Origin: Candidatus Merdinaster equi
GTDB lineage: Bacteria > Bacillota > Clostridia > Lachnospirales > Lachnospiraceae
Direction of reading: 5' to 3'
Assembly (NCBI GenBank): GCA_018064935.1
Contig: JAGHUF010000003.1
Coordinates: 1 to 32,548, forward strand
DNA length: 32,548 nucleotides
Both the position numbers and the translations under genes were made by a program. The notes under the pieces were generated by a model. It worked only from the letters and a program-made list of their open reading frames with translations. It did no database searches and was not told the origin of the DNA. Position 1 is the first letter of the stretch; every line of letters starts with the position of its first letter. Of this stretch, positions 32,510 through 32,548 are shown in pieces.

Positions 32510-32548
32510 TTATATCGATTTACAAGATACAGTCAAATCCCAGTTTGT

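Noticed and set aside
1-32548. CRISPR arrays, prophage genes, toxin-antitoxin pairs or defence islands
   Set aside because: No regularly spaced repeats, integrase, phage structural genes or recognisable defence domains were seen in the window.

Overview
The window looks like a chromosomal segment of a low-to-moderate GC, anaerobic Firmicute, most likely a Lachnospiraceae-type gut or rumen commensal (Butyrivibrio, Roseburia or a relative). The reasons are consensus sigma-A promoters and strong GGAGG-type ribosome sites, a ferredoxin-dependent 2-oxoacid oxidoreductase, cytoplasmic glycoside hydrolases, the PadR/DUF1700/DUF4097 set, an XRE-cupin/potABCD polyamine operon, and a small DUF6472-like Cys protein. 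The genus is an inference; no 16S sequence is present.

Layout. (1) 1-514: the last bases of a 23S rRNA, then tRNA-Asp, tRNA-Val and tRNA-Leu, closed by a terminator; there is no room for a 5S gene between 23S and tRNA-Asp. (2) 548-8496: a leftward amidohydrolase diverges from a rightward five-gene operon (Na+/solute symporter, AMP-forming acyl-CoA synthetase, IorA, IorB, PaaK-like ligase). Together these look like uptake, CoA activation and ferredoxin-linked interconversion of aryl acids and aryl-2-oxo acids. (3) 8517-14348: a signalling block on the minus strand with a small membrane protein, a hybrid histidine kinase with receiver and Hpt domains, and an HD-GYP protein with a C-terminal receiver, followed by two unrecognised genes that converge with abutting stop codons. 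(4) 14413-16784: a PadR regulator with an unusually dense dyad operator, driving a DUF1700-like membrane protein and a DUF4097-like protein. (5) 16744-22981: bioY, a GH29 fucosidase, a membrane HD-GYP protein, a 70-residue leader-like small protein next to a TtcA-like PP-loop ATPase, and a cytoplasmic GH5 enzyme. (6) 22982-28633: promoter, operator dyad, XRE-cupin regulator and potABCD, in which PotA has an enlarged C-terminus and PotD carries a 69-residue acidic insert. (7) 28635-31294: small Cys protein, trpS and a membrane-anchored GH25 lysozyme. (8) 31295-32548: tRNA-Arg with a consensus promoter and terminator, then a REP-like tandem repeat, a decayed coding fragment and a DJ-1/PfpI gene.

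How the genes work together: the symporter, two CoA ligases and IorAB form one plausible pathway; the hybrid kinase and HD-GYP-receiver protein are arranged as a likely His-Asp phosphorelay ending in cyclic-di-GMP turnover; potABCD is a classical polyamine importer under local control. Nothing in the window resembles CRISPR, a prophage or a recognisable defence island. The items most worth pursuing are the aryl-acid operon, the leader-like small protein with the PP-loop enzyme, the PadR operator array and the acidic PotD insert.
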